The position numbers were made by a program, and so were the translations under genes. From the NCBI RefSeq assembly GCF_900102105.1, contig NZ_FNBB01000002.1, positions 310,001 through 374,000 of the forward strand: a DNA stretch of 64,000 nucleotides. Reading direction: 5' to 3'. How positions within the stretch are numbered: position 1 is the stretch's first letter; each line of letters begins with the position of its first letter. The DNA comes from Agrobacterium pusense. Its GTDB lineage: Bacteria > Pseudomonadota > Alphaproteobacteria > Rhizobiales > Rhizobiaceae. This document shows positions 10,096 to 18,429 of the stretch, piece by piece. Below the pieces are notes generated by a model. The model was not told the origin of the DNA. It worked only from the letters and a program-made list of their open reading frames with translations, and did not search any database.

Positions 10096-10608
10096 TTATT
10101 GCTTCTTGCGGAAAGCATCCAGCGAGACGACGGAGCCTTCCTTCTTTTCCTCGCCGGCCTTGGGCGTTTCGGAAGCGGAAGCCGGCTTCGCCTCGTGCGA
10201 CACCGGATATGCGGTGATTTCCGCGTCTTCCGCTTCTTCCTCGTCCGCCAGGGGGACATCGAACTCAAGTTCGAAATTCACGGAAGGATCGTAGAAACCG
10301 CGGATGGCATTATAGGGAATGACGAGCTTTTCCGGTGTATCGGAGAAGGAGAGACCGATTTCGAAGCCGGTTTCGGTGACCTTCAGGTCCCAGAATTGAT
10401 GCTGGATGACAATGGTCATCTGCTCGGCATATTTCGCCTTGAGGTGCTGCGAAATCCGCACACCGGGTGCACCGGTCAAGAAGGTAATGAAGAAATGGTG
10501 GTCGCCGGGCAGACGGCCGGTGGCGGCCACTTCGCCCAATACCTTACGAATAACGCCGCGAAGGGCATCCTGTGCGAGAATGTCGTAACGGATATGATCC
10601 TGCCCCAT
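10096..10608 (-). CDS. sspB: SspB family ClpXP adaptor
   Basis: Alphaproteobacterial SspB, 170 aa, which binds the tmRNA-encoded degradation tag and delivers tagged proteins to ClpXP. The substrate-binding fold is residues 1-110 (MGQDHIRYDILAQDALRGV, then HHFFITFLTGAPGVRIS and TIVIQHQFWDL). A flexible acidic linker leads to a short C-terminal motif (VVSLDAFRKK) that fits the ClpX-docking tail. The reading frame is open further upstream, but MGQDHIRYD is the usual family start (ATG 10608). A strong sigma-70 promoter sits 140 bases upstream. The tmRNA gene lies directly upstream on the same strand, so tag and tag-receptor are neighbours. Confidence 0.92.
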   Translation of the reverse strand: MGQDHIRYDILAQDALRGVIRKVLGEVAATGRLPGDHHFFITFLTGAPGVRISQHLKAKYAEQMTIVIQHQFWDLKVTETGFEIGLSFSDTPEKLVIPYNAIRGFYDPSVNFELEFDVPLADEEEAEDAEITAYPVSHEAKPASASETPKAGEEKKEGSVVSLDAFRKKQ

Positions 10609-10747
10609 GCGGTCCTGTCTTTCCCTTATTCGAACGTCTTTTTCATGCGCGGAGCGCCTTGGGTACCAAGGACGCTGTAACACTTTGAATCTCTGCGTAA
10701 TCCTTGAGCCGGGATCAATTCCGATCCGGATGGTTACGCTTTGCTCA

Positions 10748-10776
10748 AGTATACGCAATGTCCCGAACGGCAGCAA
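10748..10776 (-). promoter_or_regulatory. Sigma-70 type promoter for sspB
   Basis: On the minus strand TTGCTG (10776-10771) and TATACT (10753-10748) are separated by 17 bases, close to consensus for the housekeeping sigma factor. Transcription would start near 10741 and leave a leader of about 130 bases before sspB. It lies downstream of the tmRNA coding piece, so sspB can be expressed independently of ssrA. Confidence 0.65.
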
Positions 10777-10839
10777 TGGAAAAGCCGATGCTGTCCGCAA
10801 GTCAGCTATCATATAACCAATTCAGGCAAAATGGAGAAG

Positions 10840-11171
10840 GTGGAGGTTTCTGTTGCCAGGTACCTCCGAACCCCGCCTCACGGGGCTAACCGTGAGGGCT
10901 TTAGAGCGGAATTCCCGCACCGCCATTAGGCAGCGAGAGCGTATTCCTTAGCGTTGTTGTCGTTTGCAACTACACTTGTGACCCGATAACGGCGGTATCA
11001 TGCCGAGCAAAAGTTCGATCTTTACACCCTTGTCGATCCTATTTCGCCCCCATCAAAAGCCGGCCTTTCATCTTAAAGCCGCCGGTTTTTGGTGGAGGCG
11101 CCGGGTACCGCCCCCGGGTCCAATAGGTTTATTACACCGACCGTTTATCGCCATAGCCGGGTTGCCCCGGC
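10840..11171 (-). ncRNA. ssrA: Two-piece (permuted) alphaproteobacterial tmRNA
   Basis: The RNA rescues stalled ribosomes. Read on the minus strand: the acceptor piece begins near 11171 and ends with CGCCTCC-ACCA at 11090; a spacer of about 38 bases follows; the coding piece begins GGGGGCG at 11051. These two ends pair as a 7-bp acceptor stem with the G-U at position 3 needed by alanyl-tRNA synthetase. The tag frame (10967-10926) reads ANDNNAKEYALAA-stop. After the tag come a pseudoknot-like CCTCACGG/CCGTGAGG stem (about 10873-10894) and a GGAGGT/ACCTCC stem. TATATG at 11183-11178 is a fitting -10 element. The outer ends are estimates to within some 10 bases. The acceptor-before-coding order is the known permutation of this class. 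Confidence 0.92.
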
Positions 11172-11352
11172 AAGGCTCATATAGGCGTTTCGACCGGCTG
11201 AGAAAAGGGGGGAGATGACAATTCGATGAAAAGGTTTCGTGTTTGACGCCGGCAATTTAGACAATTCTTGACGACGAGGGATTGCTGTCTCATTCTCCCT
11301 GCAACCGGTCATTAGAAGCAACACCGGGCCGGGGACACACGAAGGAGTGGAC

Positions 11353-11661
11353 ATGACTGACTATCTCGCAGATGTGAAGAAATACGATGCAGCAGCCGAC
11401 GAAGCCGTTGTCGGCAAGATCGTCAAACATCTCGGCATTGCCCTGCGCAACCGGGATTCCTCGCTGGTGTCCGCGTCCGATCCGGAAGAGCTTGCACGTG
11501 TGAAGGCTAGCTGGTGCGGCAAGAAGCTCGGTGTCACCGATGACAGCGCCGACAAGGCAATCGATGCCGTTGCGAAAGCCATGGCCGCCGACCGCTCAAA
11601 ATCGCGCGTGACCTTTTATTACCTGGTCGCCAAGGAACTCGGAAAGCTTCAGTCGCTCTGA
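11353..11661 (+). CDS. DUF2853 family protein
   Basis: Small soluble helical protein of 102 residues (MTDYLADVKKYDAAADEAVV...) of the DUF2853 family, widespread in alphaproteobacteria and of unknown function. ATG 11353 is favoured because AAGGAG lies 6-11 bases upstream; an in-frame GTG at 11347 overlaps that site. There is one cysteine and no signal peptide or membrane helix. It is transcribed divergently from the tmRNA gene and sits about 100 bases before thyA, but co-transcription is uncertain. Confidence 0.8.
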   Translation: MTDYLADVKKYDAAADEAVVGKIVKHLGIALRNRDSSLVSASDPEELARVKASWCGKKLGVTDDSADKAIDAVAKAMAADRSKSRVTFYYLVAKELGKLQSL

Positions 11662-11760
11662 TTTTCCCGGAAAAACGGGGATAAGCGTTTCCCCGGTGAT
11701 TGGTTCTGCCGCCCTGTGCTATTATATCTGCCTGATATCAGGGAATCGGCGGCAGAACGC

Positions 11761-12555
11761 ATGAAACAATATCTCGATCTTCTCCGGCATGTGATGGAAA
11801 CCGGCTCCGACCGCGGAGACCGCACCGGCACCGGCACGCGCTCGGTGTTCGGTTACCAGATGCGTTTCGACCTTGCAGAGGGGTTTCCGGTCCTCACCAC
11901 CAAGAAGCTGCATCTGCGGTCCATTATCCATGAACTCCTGTGGTTCCTGAACGGCGATACCAATATCGCCTATCTCAAGGAAAACGGCGTTTCCATCTGG
12001 GATGAATGGGCCGATGAGAACGGCGATCTAGGCCCGGTCTATGGCGCACAGTGGCGGTCCTGGCCCGCGCCGGACGGACGCCACATCGACCAGATCGCGC
12101 TTCTGATCGAGGGCCTGAAAACCAACCCGAACTCGCGCCGTCATATTGTCTCCGCCTGGAACCCGGCGCTGGTGGACGAGATGGCGCTGCCGCCCTGCCA
12201 CTGCCTGTTCCAGTTCTATGTTGCTGACGGAAAGCTCTCCTGCCAGCTTTACCAGCGTTCCGCCGATATTTTCCTCGGCGTGCCGTTCAACATCGCGTCC
12301 TATGCTCTTTTGACGCTGATGGTCGCGCAGGTGGTTGGTCTGAAACCGGGCGATTTCGTCCACACGCTCGGTGATGCGCATATCTATGCCAACCATTTCG
12401 AACAGGCGCGGCTGCAGATGACGCGCACGCCGAAGGCCTTGCCGACGATGCGCCTCAATCCTGATGTTAAGGACCTTTTCGGCTTTAAGTTCGAAGACTT
12501 TACGCTGGAAAACTACGAGGCCGATTCAAGCATCAAGGCACCGATCGCGGTATGA
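11761..12555 (+). CDS. thyA: Thymidylate synthase
   Basis: Converts dUMP and methylene-tetrahydrofolate to dTMP and dihydrofolate. It is 264 residues, the same length as the E. coli enzyme. The catalytic cysteine is in [12 protein letters not shown] at residue 146, with the folate/dUMP motif [13 protein letters not shown] just after and DRTGTGT near the N-terminus. The start at MKQYLDLL fits the family; upstream in-frame codons do not. A perfect palindrome CCTGATATCAGG (11731-11742) lies just before the start; its role is unknown. The stop overlaps the folA start by 4 bases, coupling dihydrofolate production with its recycling. Confidence 0.97.
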   Translation: MKQYLDLLRHVMETGSDRGDRTGTGTRSVFGYQMRFDLAEGFPVLTTKKLHLRSIIHELLWFLNGDTNIAYLKENGVSIWDEWADENGDLGPVYGAQWRSWPAPDGRHIDQIALLIEGLKTNPNSRRHIVSAWNPALVDEMALPPCHCLFQFYVADGKLSCQLYQRSADIFLGVPFNIASYALLTLMVAQVVGLKPGDFVHTLGDAHIYANHFEQARLQMTRTPKALPTMRLNPDVKDLFGFKFEDFTLENYEADSSIKAPIAV

Positions 12556-13079
12556 CCGAGCCGCGTATCATCATCATCGTCGCAGTGTCCGAGAACGGCG
12601 TCATCGGCCGCGACCTCGACATGCCGTGGAAGCTTTCCACCGACCTCAAGCGCTTCAAGGCGATGACGATGGGCAAGCCGCTCATCATGGGCCGCAAGAC
12701 GTTTTTATCCGTCGGCGAGCGTCCGTTGCCCGGCCGCCCGCATATCATCGTCAGTCGTAATGCCGATTACCGGCCGCAGGGTGTCGATGTCGTCTCCTCA
12801 CTGGAGGAGGCCTTGAAGCTCGCCAAAAGCAAGGCTGCGGAACTGGGCGTGGATGAGGTCTTCGTGGCCGGTGGTGGAGAGATCTACCGTCAGGCCATGC
12901 CCTTCGCCGATCAACTTTCCGTCACCCACGTCGCGGTAAAGCTCGATGGCGACACTTTTTTCCCGGAGATCGATCCCGCCGTTTTTGAGAAAACCGAGGA
13001 AATCCCGGCTCCCGCTGGGGAAAAGGACAATTATCCCGTTCTGTTTACCACGTATATGCGGAGAGCCGCGGCAAAGTGA
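12552..13079 (+). CDS. folA: Dihydrofolate reductase
   Basis: Reduces the dihydrofolate released by ThyA back to tetrahydrofolate with NADPH; the target of trimethoprim. It is 175 residues with the usual motifs: [19 protein letters not shown], the catalytic acidic residue in LSTDLKRFK, the NADPH-binding MGRKTFLS and [13 protein letters not shown]. It overlaps thyA by ATGA, so the two are one operon. There are no oddities. Confidence 0.97.
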   Translation: MTEPRIIIIVAVSENGVIGRDLDMPWKLSTDLKRFKAMTMGKPLIMGRKTFLSVGERPLPGRPHIIVSRNADYRPQGVDVVSSLEEALKLAKSKAAELGVDEVFVAGGGEIYRQAMPFADQLSVTHVAVKLDGDTFFPEIDPAVFEKTEEIPAPAGEKDNYPVLFTTYMRRAAAK

Positions 13080-13119
13080 ACTATTTACCCAGATTGGGTA
13101 TTTAGTTACCACCTCTGCG

Positions 13120-13148
13120 TTGAAACGAACGCTTCTCCTTCCTATAAC
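13120..13148 (+). promoter_or_regulatory. Promoter for hflK-hflC
   Basis: TTGAAA (13120-13125) and TATAAC (13143-13148) with a 17-base spacer match a sigma-70 promoter well. The -35 box with its flanking bases (GTTGAAA) also resembles the heat-shock sigma-32 -35 element, but the -10 box does not look like the sigma-32 type. Transcription would begin about 70 bases before hflK, so the hfl genes need not depend on thyA-folA read-through. Confidence 0.5.
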
Positions 13149-13222
13149 GGGTCGATATTCCCGCCGCACGCGAGCAATCGCTTTCGAACGGAACCGGGAG
13201 AGGCTTTTATAAAGAGGTATTG

Positions 13223-14341
13223 ATGCCCTGGAGCAATCAGAATGGCGGCGGCGGCCCATGGGGCGGCGGCGGTGGAGGAAACAACCAGGGCGGCGGTGGC
13301 GGCCCGTGGGGGCAGGGGCCTAACCGGCCTCGCGGCGGTGGCGGCGGCAATGGCGGTCCGCCCGATCTGGAAGAGATCATCCGGCGCAGCCAGGACCGTT
13401 TCAAAAATGTGCTGCCCGGCGGTTTCAATGGCGGCGCAGTTGCCATCGTGGTTCTCGTCGTGCTGGTTTTCCTCGGCATCCAGTCCATCTACACCGTCCA
13501 GCCGGACGAGCGCGGCGTTGAGCTGCGTTTCGGCCGTCCGAAGGACGAAATCTCGATGCCCGGTCTGCATTTCCATCTGTGGCCGATCGAGACGGTTGAA
13601 ATCGTCAAGGTCACCGAGCAGCAGCAGAATATCGGTTCGCGGGCCTCGTCGTCTTCGTCGAGCGGCGTGATGCTCACCGGCGACCAGAACATCGTCAACG
13701 TTCAGTTCTCGGTGCTCTATACGGTTTCCGATCCGAAATCCTATCTCTTCAACGTCGACAGCCCGGCCGAGACGCTGCAGCAGGTTTCCGAAAGCGCCAT
13801 GCGCGAAGTCGTCGGCCGTCGTCCGGCGCAGGATATCTTCCGCGATAACCGTCAGGCAATTGCGGCGGATGTGCGCACCATCATCCAGTCCACCATGGAC
13901 GGTTATGGCGCCGGCATTTCCATCAATGCCGTGGCCATCGAAGATGCGGCGCCGCCGCGTGAAGTGGCCGACGCGTTTGATGAAGTGCAGCGTGCCGAGC
14001 AGGACGAAGACCGCTTCGTTCAGGAAGCCAATCAATACGCCAACCAGAAGCTCGGCGCCGCTCGCGGTCAGGCCGCCCAGATCCTCGAAGAGGCGAACGC
14101 CTACAAGTCGCGCGTCGTCAACGAGGCGCAGGGTGAGGCGCAGCGCTTTGTCTCCATCTATGACCAGTATCGCACCGCGCCTGACGTGACCCGTCAGCGC
14201 ATGTTCCTGGAAACGATGGAACAGGTCCTGAAGGGATCCAACAAGATCATCATCGATGAAAAACAGGGCGTGGTGCCTTATCTGCCTCTGAACGAGATCA
14301 TGCGCAACAATCCGGGCGCAGCACCGCAGGGAGGCAACTGA
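13223..14341 (+). CDS. hflK: HflK, FtsH-regulating SPFH membrane protein
   Basis: Partner of HflC in the large membrane cage that surrounds and tunes the FtsH protease. It has 372 residues: a cytoplasmic Gly/Pro-rich N-terminus (residues 8-50, many GGGG runs), one membrane helix at about 74-92 (VAIVVLVVLVFLGIQSIY), then the band-7/SPFH domain and a helical region (QYANQKLGAARGQAAQILEE) on the periplasmic side. ATG 13223 follows an AGAGG sequence; a TTG one codon earlier is less likely. It is two bases from hflC, and degP follows, giving a membrane protein quality-control block. Confidence 0.95.
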   Translation: MPWSNQNGGGGPWGGGGGGNNQGGGGGPWGQGPNRPRGGGGGNGGPPDLEEIIRRSQDRFKNVLPGGFNGGAVAIVVLVVLVFLGIQSIYTVQPDERGVELRFGRPKDEISMPGLHFHLWPIETVEIVKVTEQQQNIGSRASSSSSSGVMLTGDQNIVNVQFSVLYTVSDPKSYLFNVDSPAETLQQVSESAMREVVGRRPAQDIFRDNRQAIAADVRTIIQSTMDGYGAGISINAVAIEDAAPPREVADAFDEVQRAEQDEDRFVQEANQYANQKLGAARGQAAQILEEANAYKSRVVNEAQGEAQRFVSIYDQYRTAPDVTRQRMFLETMEQVLKGSNKIIIDEKQGVVPYLPLNEIMRNNPGAAPQGGN

Positions 14342-14342
14342 T

Positions 14343-15266
14343 ATGGGTAACCGTCTTACAGCCGTTCTCGTCGGTCTCGCCGTCCTGCTTTTTCTCGGTT
14401 ATTCGTCGATCTTCGTGGTCAACGAGCGCCAGCAGGCCATCGTCGTCCGCTTCGGTGAAATCCAGGACGTGAAAACAGCGCCGGGCCTCTATTTCAAGCT
14501 GCCCTTCGCCTTCATGGATGCTGACCGCGTGCAATATATCGAGAACCGCGCCTTGCGTTTCGACCACGATAATATCCGTGTTCAGGTTTCCGGCGGCAAG
14601 TTCTACGAGGTCGATGCCTTCGTGGTCTACCGCATTACGGATGCGCGCCGCTTCCGGCAGACGGTCTCCGGTGACCAGATGTCGGCTGAATCGCGCCTGC
14701 GCACCCGTCTCGACGCATCGCTGCGCCGGGTTTACGGTCTGCGCGGATTTGAATCGGCGCTGTCGGATGCACGTGCGTCGATGATGCAGGAAGTGCGTGA
14801 CGATCTGCGTCCCGATGCGGAATCGCTCGGCATCAGCATCGTCGATGTCCGCATCCGCCGTACCGACCTGACGCAGGAAGTCTCCCAGCAGACCTTCGAA
14901 CGCATGAAGTCGGAGCGTCTGGCGGAAGCCGAACTGATCCGCGCCCGTGGTAACGAAGAAGCGCAGCGCCGCCGCGCTATCGCCGACCGTCAGGTTGTGG
15001 AACTGGAATCCGACGCTCGCCGCCAGTCCGAAGTTCTGCGCGGTGAAGGCGATGCGGAGCGTAACAAGGTGTTCGGCGAGGCTTTCCAGCGTGATCCGAA
15101 CTTCTTCGAGTTCTATCGCTCCATGTCGGCCTATGCCAACGCACTCAACGGCAATGGCACGACGCTGGTTCTGTCGCCGGACTCGACGTTCTTCCGTTAT
15201 TTCAACAATATCGACGGTGCGGCCCCTGCCTCTCCGGCCGCGCCCGCACCTGCGCCGGCGAACTGA
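14343..15266 (+). CDS. hflC: HflC, FtsH-regulating SPFH membrane protein
   Basis: 307 residues with an N-terminal signal anchor (residues 5-25, LTAVLVGLAVLLFLGYSSIFV), the band-7 domain starting VNERQQAIVVRFGEI, and the long helix SERLAEAELIRARGNEEAQRRRAI typical of HflC. The C-terminus is Ala/Pro-rich. It starts one base after the hflK stop, so the two subunits are made together. A rho-independent terminator follows directly. Confidence 0.96.
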   Translation: MGNRLTAVLVGLAVLLFLGYSSIFVVNERQQAIVVRFGEIQDVKTAPGLYFKLPFAFMDADRVQYIENRALRFDHDNIRVQVSGGKFYEVDAFVVYRITDARRFRQTVSGDQMSAESRLRTRLDASLRRVYGLRGFESALSDARASMMQEVRDDLRPDAESLGISIVDVRIRRTDLTQEVSQQTFERMKSERLAEAELIRARGNEEAQRRRAIADRQVVELESDARRQSEVLRGEGDAERNKVFGEAFQRDPNFFEFYRSMSAYANALNGNGTTLVLSPDSTFFRYFNNIDGAAPASPAAPAPAPAN

Positions 15267-15289
15267 TAGCGGATAAAATGAATTTAGAG

Positions 15290-15318
15290 GGGCCGGTTTT
15301 TACCGGCCCTTTCTTTTT
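15290..15318 (+). terminator. Rho-independent terminator after hflC
   Basis: GGGCCGGT (15290-15297), loop TTTT, ACCGGCCC (15302-15309), then TTTCTTTTT. The stem is 8 bp and perfect. It separates hflKC from the degP-type gene. Confidence 0.88.
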
Positions 15319-15459
15319 GGTGGGGTTTCGTGCCAATGCTGTGGCTAAGGGCAAGGCGTCCCCCGCCTGTTCACGAAAAGGTATTTTTACACTTCATCAT
15401 TCCGCCTTATGCTTTGACGATATATGCAGGGCAAGACGATTTGAAACGCGAGGACGCAT

Positions 15460-17004
15460 ATGGCCGTGACCCTTCTTTCGCCTTTTCGCAGCAGCATTTC
15501 CGCAGTCGCGGTAATAGCGCTTGTTGCGGGCAGCCTTGCGGTGCCGCTTCCGGCGGGCGCGCAAAGCCACGGGCCGGAATCTGTTGCCGATCTTGCCGAG
15601 CCGCTGCTGGATGCGGTGGTGAATATTTCCACGTCGCAGAACGTCAAGACAGATGGCAAGGGGCCGGTTCCGCCACGTCTGCCGGAAGGTTCGCCCTTCC
15701 AGGAGTTCTTCAAGGATTATTTCGACAGCCAGAAGCCGGAAGGCGGTGAAAAGGTCAATTCCCTCGGGTCCGGTTTTGTGATCGATCCCGCCGGTTATGT
15801 CGTCACCAACAACCACGTCATCGAGGGTGCCGATGCCATCGAGGTGATTTTCCCGAATGGCTCGAAGCTCAAGGCGACGCTTGTCGGCACCGATACCAAG
15901 ACCGATCTTTCCGTTCTGAAGGTGGAGCCAAAAACGCCGCTGAAGGCGGTCAAATTTGGCGATTCGCGCAGCATGCGCATTGGCGACTGGGTAATGGCGG
16001 TCGGTAACCCCTTCGGGCTTGGCGGATCGCTGACCGTTGGCGTCATTTCAGCGCGCGGCCGCAATATCAATGCCGGCCCTTATGACAATTTCATCCAGAC
16101 GGATGCGGCCATCAACAAGGGTAACTCCGGTGGACCGCTCTTCAACATGAAGGGCGAGGTGATTGGCATCAATACGGCGATCATTTCGCCGAGCGGCGGT
16201 TCGATCGGTATCGGTTTCGCCGTTCCGACGGAGCTTGCGCAGAACATCGTTCAGCAACTGATCGAATTCGGAGAGACCCGCCGCGGTTGGTTGGGTGTTC
16301 GTGTCCAGCCGGTCACGGACGATGTGGCCGCGAGCCTCGGCATGGACAGCGCCAAGGGCGCGCTGATCTCCGGGGTCGCCAAGGGCGGCCCGGTGGAAAA
16401 CGGTCCTATCCAGGCTGGCGACGTCGTGCTGAAATTCGATGGCAAGGATATTCACGAGATGCGCGACCTTCTGCGGATCGTGGCGGAAAGCCCGGTCGGC
16501 AAGGAAGTCGATGTCGTCATCCTGCGCGACGGAAAGGAAGAGACCGTCAAGGTCAAGCTGGGCCAGCTGCAGGATACCACGGATGAGAAAGCTTCGACTG
16601 ACGACCAGCAGACTGACGACGGCGACAGCGGTGTGATCGCGCCGGAAGACAATGATGGCGGCGACGATCAAGCCCAGGATCAGACTCCGGAGGTGCGTGA
16701 AGCGCCGCAGAGTGTGCTTGGCATGAATCTCGTTGTGCTCAGCAATGAGTTGCGGACGGAAAAGGGCATTGCCGAGAGCGTTGAAGGCGTGCTGGTCGCA
16801 AGTGTCGATCCGGGTTCGTCCGCAGAACAGAAGGGCATGAAGGCAGGCGATGTGATTGTGGAAGTCGGACAGGACTTCATGGAGGTTCCGGGCGACGTGC
16901 TGGTGCGGGTGAATGGTCTGAAATCGGAAGGCCGCAAGAACGCCCACATGATGGTGGCCGATGCGCAGGGCAATCTGCGCGTGGTGGCGCTGCCGCTGGA
17001 ATAA
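15460..17004 (+). CDS. DegP/HtrA-type periplasmic serine protease
   Basis: Do-family protease/chaperone acting on misfolded envelope proteins. It has 514 residues: a signal peptide (about 1-35, ending PAGAQS), a trypsin-like domain with the triad H119 (NNHVIEGA), D149 (KTDLSVLKVE) and S223 (NKGNSGGPLFN), then two PDZ domains (from about 280 and 415). A long acidic Asp/Gln-rich linker (about 375-415) lies between the PDZ domains and is longer than in E. coli DegP. It sits downstream of hflKC but behind a terminator, so it likely has its own promoter. Whether it is the DegP or DegQ orthologue is uncertain. Confidence 0.93.
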   Translation: MAVTLLSPFRSSISAVAVIALVAGSLAVPLPAGAQSHGPESVADLAEPLLDAVVNISTSQNVKTDGKGPVPPRLPEGSPFQEFFKDYFDSQKPEGGEKVNSLGSGFVIDPAGYVVTNNHVIEGADAIEVIFPNGSKLKATLVGTDTKTDLSVLKVEPKTPLKAVKFGDSRSMRIGDWVMAVGNPFGLGGSLTVGVISARGRNINAGPYDNFIQTDAAINKGNSGGPLFNMKGEVIGINTAIISPSGGSIGIGFAVPTELAQNIVQQLIEFGETRRGWLGVRVQPVTDDVAASLGMDSAKGALISGVAKGGPVENGPIQAGDVVLKFDGKDIHEMRDLLRIVAESPVGKEVDVVILRDGKEETVKVKLGQLQDTTDEKASTDDQQTDDGDSGVIAPEDNDGGDDQAQDQTPEVREAPQSVLGMNLVVLSNELRTEKGIAESVEGVLVASVDPGSSAEQKGMKAGDVIVEVGQDFMEVPGDVLVRVNGLKSEGRKNAHMMVADAQGNLRVVALPLE

Positions 17005-17092
17005 CGCTTTCCGCACGGTCGGGCAGGAATCGGGTGGTTCCGATGCTGCCGGCTCTTTAAGCCTTGGCCTCCACCGAACGGAGACCAAGGCT

Positions 17093-17842
17093 ATGAAATT
17101 ACTTGAAAACAAAGTCGCCATCATCATCGGCGCGTCATCCGGCATCGGCCGCGCGACGGCGCGCCTGTTTGCCGCTCATGGCGCCGCCGTCGTCATCAAT
17201 GCGCGCGGCGAAAAGGCGCTGGACGAGGTTGCCGCCGAGATTCGTGAGGCGGGCGGACATGTGCACACGGTTGCCGGCGACGCTGGCGTTGCGGAAACCC
17301 ATTCCCGTTTGGCCGAGGCGGCCACCGACGTTTTTGGTGGTCTCGATATCGCCGTCAACAATGCAGGCGGCGTGGGTGCCGCCAAGCCGCTGGCGGAGAT
17401 TTCGCCTGACGAATGGGATTACGTGCTTAACGTCAACCTGACTTCCGCCTTTCTTGGCGCGCGCTATCAGATTCCGCTGATGCTGAGGCGCGGCGGCGGT
17501 TCCATCGTCTTTACCTCAAGCTTCGTCGGCACCAGTGTCGGCATACCGGGCATGTCGGCTTATGGCGCTGCGAAGGCCGCGCTGATGGGGCTGGTGAAGG
17601 GTATTACCGCCGATTATGCCGCCCGCGGCGTTCGCGCCAATGCGTTGTTGCCCGGGGGTGTGGACACGCCGATGGCAGGGGATCAGGCACAAAAGGACTG
17701 GGCCGCCGGCCTGCATGCGATGAAACGCATCGCCCAGCCCGAGGAAATAGCGCAGGCAGCGCTTTTCCTCGCCAGCCCGATGGCGAGTTTTGTCGCTGGC
17801 GCGGCGCTTTTTGCCGATGGTGGCAACGCCGCGGTGAAATAA
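17093..17842 (+). CDS. SDR family oxidoreductase
   Basis: Classical short-chain dehydrogenase of 249 residues. The NAD(P)-binding motif GASSGIG is at residues 13-19, NNAGG near 88, and the catalytic Ser-Tyr-Lys appear as TSSFVG, then SAYGAAKAAL. The C-terminal LPGGVDTPM and FLASPMASFVAGA are typical of the family. The start is ATG 17093, preceded by GGAG. An inverted repeat AGCCTTGG/CCAAGGCT (17060-17067 and 17085-17092) brackets this ribosome-binding site. The substrate is unknown. Confidence 0.85.
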   Translation: MKLLENKVAIIIGASSGIGRATARLFAAHGAAVVINARGEKALDEVAAEIREAGGHVHTVAGDAGVAETHSRLAEAATDVFGGLDIAVNNAGGVGAAKPLAEISPDEWDYVLNVNLTSAFLGARYQIPLMLRRGGGSIVFTSSFVGTSVGIPGMSAYGAAKAALMGLVKGITADYAARGVRANALLPGGVDTPMAGDQAQKDWAAGLHAMKRIAQPEEIAQAALFLASPMASFVAGAALFADGGNAAVK

Positions 17843-17865
17843 TTCCGGACCGGCGGGTCACGACG

Positions 17866-18429
17866 TCAACGCGCCCGCCATTGCTCCAGCGTCAGCGCAT
17901 AGGTGACGTGCGGACGCAGATGGGGATGCGTCTCTGCGGGCACGCGGGGATGGTCGAAATCCCGCGAGGGATCACGTTTCAGCCCGATTCGCTCCATCAC
18001 GGCGGTCGAACGGTGGTTGTTCCAGACAGCGAAGGAGACGATTTCCGGCGTCTCCTTTTCGTCAAAGGCCATCACGAGCAGCGACTGCGCCGCTTCGGTG
18101 ACATAGCCATGTCCCCAGAAACGGGTGGCGAGCCGCCAGCCGATCTCCATGGTGCCGACCGGGAAGGGCGGGTCGAGATTAAGGACGGGCGAAATACCGC
18201 AAAATCCCATGGATTCGCCTGTTTCCCGCTGCTCCATCGCATAGAAGCCATAACCACTACCGCGGATCATGCCATTGATGGTTTCGAGAACCGCGTCCGC
18301 TTCCTGATGGCTGCGGCGGAAGGGGAAAAATTCCATGACCTTCTCGTCGGCATTGATTTCACGGAAAAGGTCTCGGTCGCTCTCCTTCCACTCCCGCAGA
18401 ATAAGTCTTGGGGTCTCGCGAATGATCAT
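17866..18429 (-). CDS. GNAT acetyltransferase, RimJ/RimL-like
   Basis: 187 residues of the Acetyltransf_3 type, beginning IIRETPRLILREWKESDRDLF, a standard opening. The acetyl-CoA loop is represented by GWRLATRFWGHGYVTEAAQS, and the family's NHRSTAVMERIGL (asparagine and helix before the C-terminus) is present. Its ATG overlaps the serB stop by 4 bases, so it is translated from the serB transcript. The substrate (a protein N-terminus or small amine) is not predictable. Confidence 0.88.
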   Translation of the reverse strand: MIIRETPRLILREWKESDRDLFREINADEKVMEFFPFRRSHQEADAVLETINGMIRGSGYGFYAMEQRETGESMGFCGISPVLNLDPPFPVGTMEIGWRLATRFWGHGYVTEAAQSLLVMAFDEKETPEIVSFAVWNNHRSTAVMERIGLKRDPSRDFDHPRVPAETHPHLRPHVTYALTLEQWRAR

